Shown here one piece after another: positions 5,837-6,755 of a stretch of DNA of 6,755 nt. The notes beneath the pieces are model-generated. The model saw only the letters and a list, made by a program, of their open reading frames with translations, made no database searches and had not been told where the DNA came from. Origin of the DNA: Bacillota bacterium (GTDB taxonomy: Bacteria > Bacillota > Dethiobacteria > DTU022); contig JAAZIE010000361.1 in assembly GCA_012510305.1 (NCBI GenBank), positions 1 through 6,755 on the forward strand, read 5' to 3'. The stretch's first letter is position 1. Each line of letters begins with the position of its first letter. The position numbers were made by a program, and so were the translations under genes.

Positions 5837-6755
5837 CTAGGGCCTTTTTTTGATGAGGCCGGGGCGCTCCAGGTAGAGCAGCAGCATGGAGATATCCGCC
5901 GGGGTGACCCCCTCCACCCGGGCGGCCCGGCCCACGGTGTCGGGGCGAACCCGGGCCAGTTTTTGCCGCGCCTCGGCGGAAAGGTGCACCGCGCGCGCGT
6001 AATCGAAGTCTTCGGGGATCGCTTTTTCCCGGTGGCGCTCCGCCCTTTCCACCGCCCGCTGCTGCTTCTTGATGTAACCGCTGTACTTGACCTGGTTTTC
6101 CACTTCGTTCATGGTACCGGGCACCGGGGTGCGGGGCTGTTTTCCCTCAAGCTCCAGCAGGCGGCGGTAACTGACCTCGGGCCGGCGAAGCACCTCTTCC
6201 GCCGACAGGGGGTGCTGCAGCGGCGCCGAGCCCCAGGCGGCCAGCTGCCGGTCCAGCGCGCCGCCGGGCAGGTGGCGGGTCTCCCGCAGCCGCCGGCGCT
6301 CGCGATCGATAAAATCTTTTTTTTGCCGGTAGCGGTGATAGCGCTCTTCGCCGGCGAGGCCGATGCGGTAGCCGGTTTCGGTGAGCCTTAAGTCGGCGTT
6401 ATCCTGCCGGAGCAGCAGGCGGTATTCGCTGCGCGAGGTGAAGATGCGGTAGGGCTCCTCCCTGCTTTGCGTGACCAGGTCGTCGATCATCACCCCGATA
6501 TAGGCTTCGCTGCGCTTTAGAATAAGCGGTTTCCCGCCCCGGCTATTTTTGGCGGCGTTGATCCCGGCGATGAGCCCCTGGGCGGCGGCTTCCTCGTACC
6601 CGGTGGTTCCGTTGACCTGTCCGGCCAGGAAAAGGCCCTCCACGGGCCGGCTTTCCAGCGACGGCTTCAGCTGCCGGGGCGGCGCAAAATCGTACTCGAT
6701 GGCGTAGGCCGGGCGGATCATCTCCACCCGCTCCAGGCCGGGGACGGTTTTCAAG
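5837..6755 (-). CDS. mnmG: MnmG (GidA) tRNA uridine-5-carboxymethylaminomethyl modification protein, C-terminal half; 5' end outside window
   Basis: The last 306 sense codons are present; family members are about 620-650 residues, so the N-terminal FAD-binding half lies off the right edge. The open frame runs to the edge and the TTG at 6754 is internal, not the start. The fragment carries the FLAGQVNGTTGYEEAAAQG signature, AYIGVMIDDLV, PYRIFTSRSEYRLLLRQD, NADLRLTETGY and the C-terminal GVTPADISMLLLYLE. MnmG is the FAD partner of MnmE and installs the (carboxymethyl)aminomethyl group on wobble uridine 34 of certain tRNAs in the cytoplasm. The usual ?GT-EPYR stretch reads TQSREEPYR here. Downstream is mrfA, not rsmG (gidB), which often follows mnmG in other bacteria. 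A terminator lies 60 bases past the stop. The family is near certain. Confidence 0.97.
   Translation of the reverse strand, partial: LKTVPGLERVEMIRPAYAIEYDFAPPRQLKPSLESRPVEGLFLAGQVNGTTGYEEAAAQGLIAGINAAKNSRGGKPLILKRSEAYIGVMIDDLVTQSREEPYRIFTSRSEYRLLLRQDNADLRLTETGYRIGLAGEERYHRYRQKKDFIDRERRRLRETRHLPGGALDRQLAAWGSAPLQHPLSAEEVLRRPEVSYRRLLELEGKQPRTPVPGTMNEVENQVKYSGYIKKQQRAVERAERHREKAIPEDFDYARAVHLSAEARQKLARVRPDTVGRAARVEGVTPADISMLLLYLERPGLIKKRP

Noticed and set aside
6317..6324. Eight-T run in mnmG (eight A on the coding strand)
   Set aside because: It encodes an ordinary Gln-Lys-Lys stretch with the frame intact. There is no sign of programmed slippage.
5963..6391. Plus-strand open frame opposite mnmG
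   Set aside because: It is a shadow of the strongly conserved mnmG coding strand.

Overview
The window looks like chromosomal DNA from a moderately GC-rich member of the Bacillota (Clostridia-like). The evidence is strong GGAGG-type ribosome binding sites, a TTG start, a mrfA-mrfB (yprA-yprB) pair of the Bacillus subtilis type, an LCP-like secreted protein and bacterial mnmG. Nothing in the sequence fixes the genus. It is almost fully coding: five genes, two of them cut by the window edges, and no gene-free stretch over about 140 bases. I saw no tRNA, rRNA, CRISPR array, insertion sequence or phage gene.

Layout. Positions 1-877, minus strand: a secreted or membrane-anchored protein whose far end is outside the window. 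Its domain resembles the LytR-CpsA-Psr (LCP) fold but lacks the recognisable catalytic residues. Positions 878-1014: a divergent intergenic region with an extended -10 promoter reading right. Positions 1015-2172, plus strand: a DUF362 protein with an unusual four-cysteine C-terminal module. It ends 18 bases from the convergent stop of mrfB. Positions 2191-3438 and 3428-5704, minus strand: mrfB (DEDD-type exonuclease with TPR-like tail) and mrfA (DExH helicase with C-terminal zinc-type cysteines), overlapping by 11 bases. Positions 5705-5836: a gap with an intrinsic terminator for mnmG, an adjacent perfect palindrome and the mrfA ribosome binding site. Positions 5837-6755, minus strand: the C-terminal half of mnmG.

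How they work together. mrfA and mrfB form a translationally linked unit. In B. subtilis their homologues carry out a repair pathway for mitomycin C lesions that is independent of UvrABC. mnmG (wobble-uridine tRNA modification) lies upstream on the same strand but is separated by a terminator, so it is probably a neighbour rather than a partner. The DUF362 gene and the LCP-like gene are divergently transcribed and have no obvious shared pathway. I see no clear new multi-gene system. The most unusual items are the apparently catalysis-deficient LCP-like protein and the cysteine module of the DUF362 protein.
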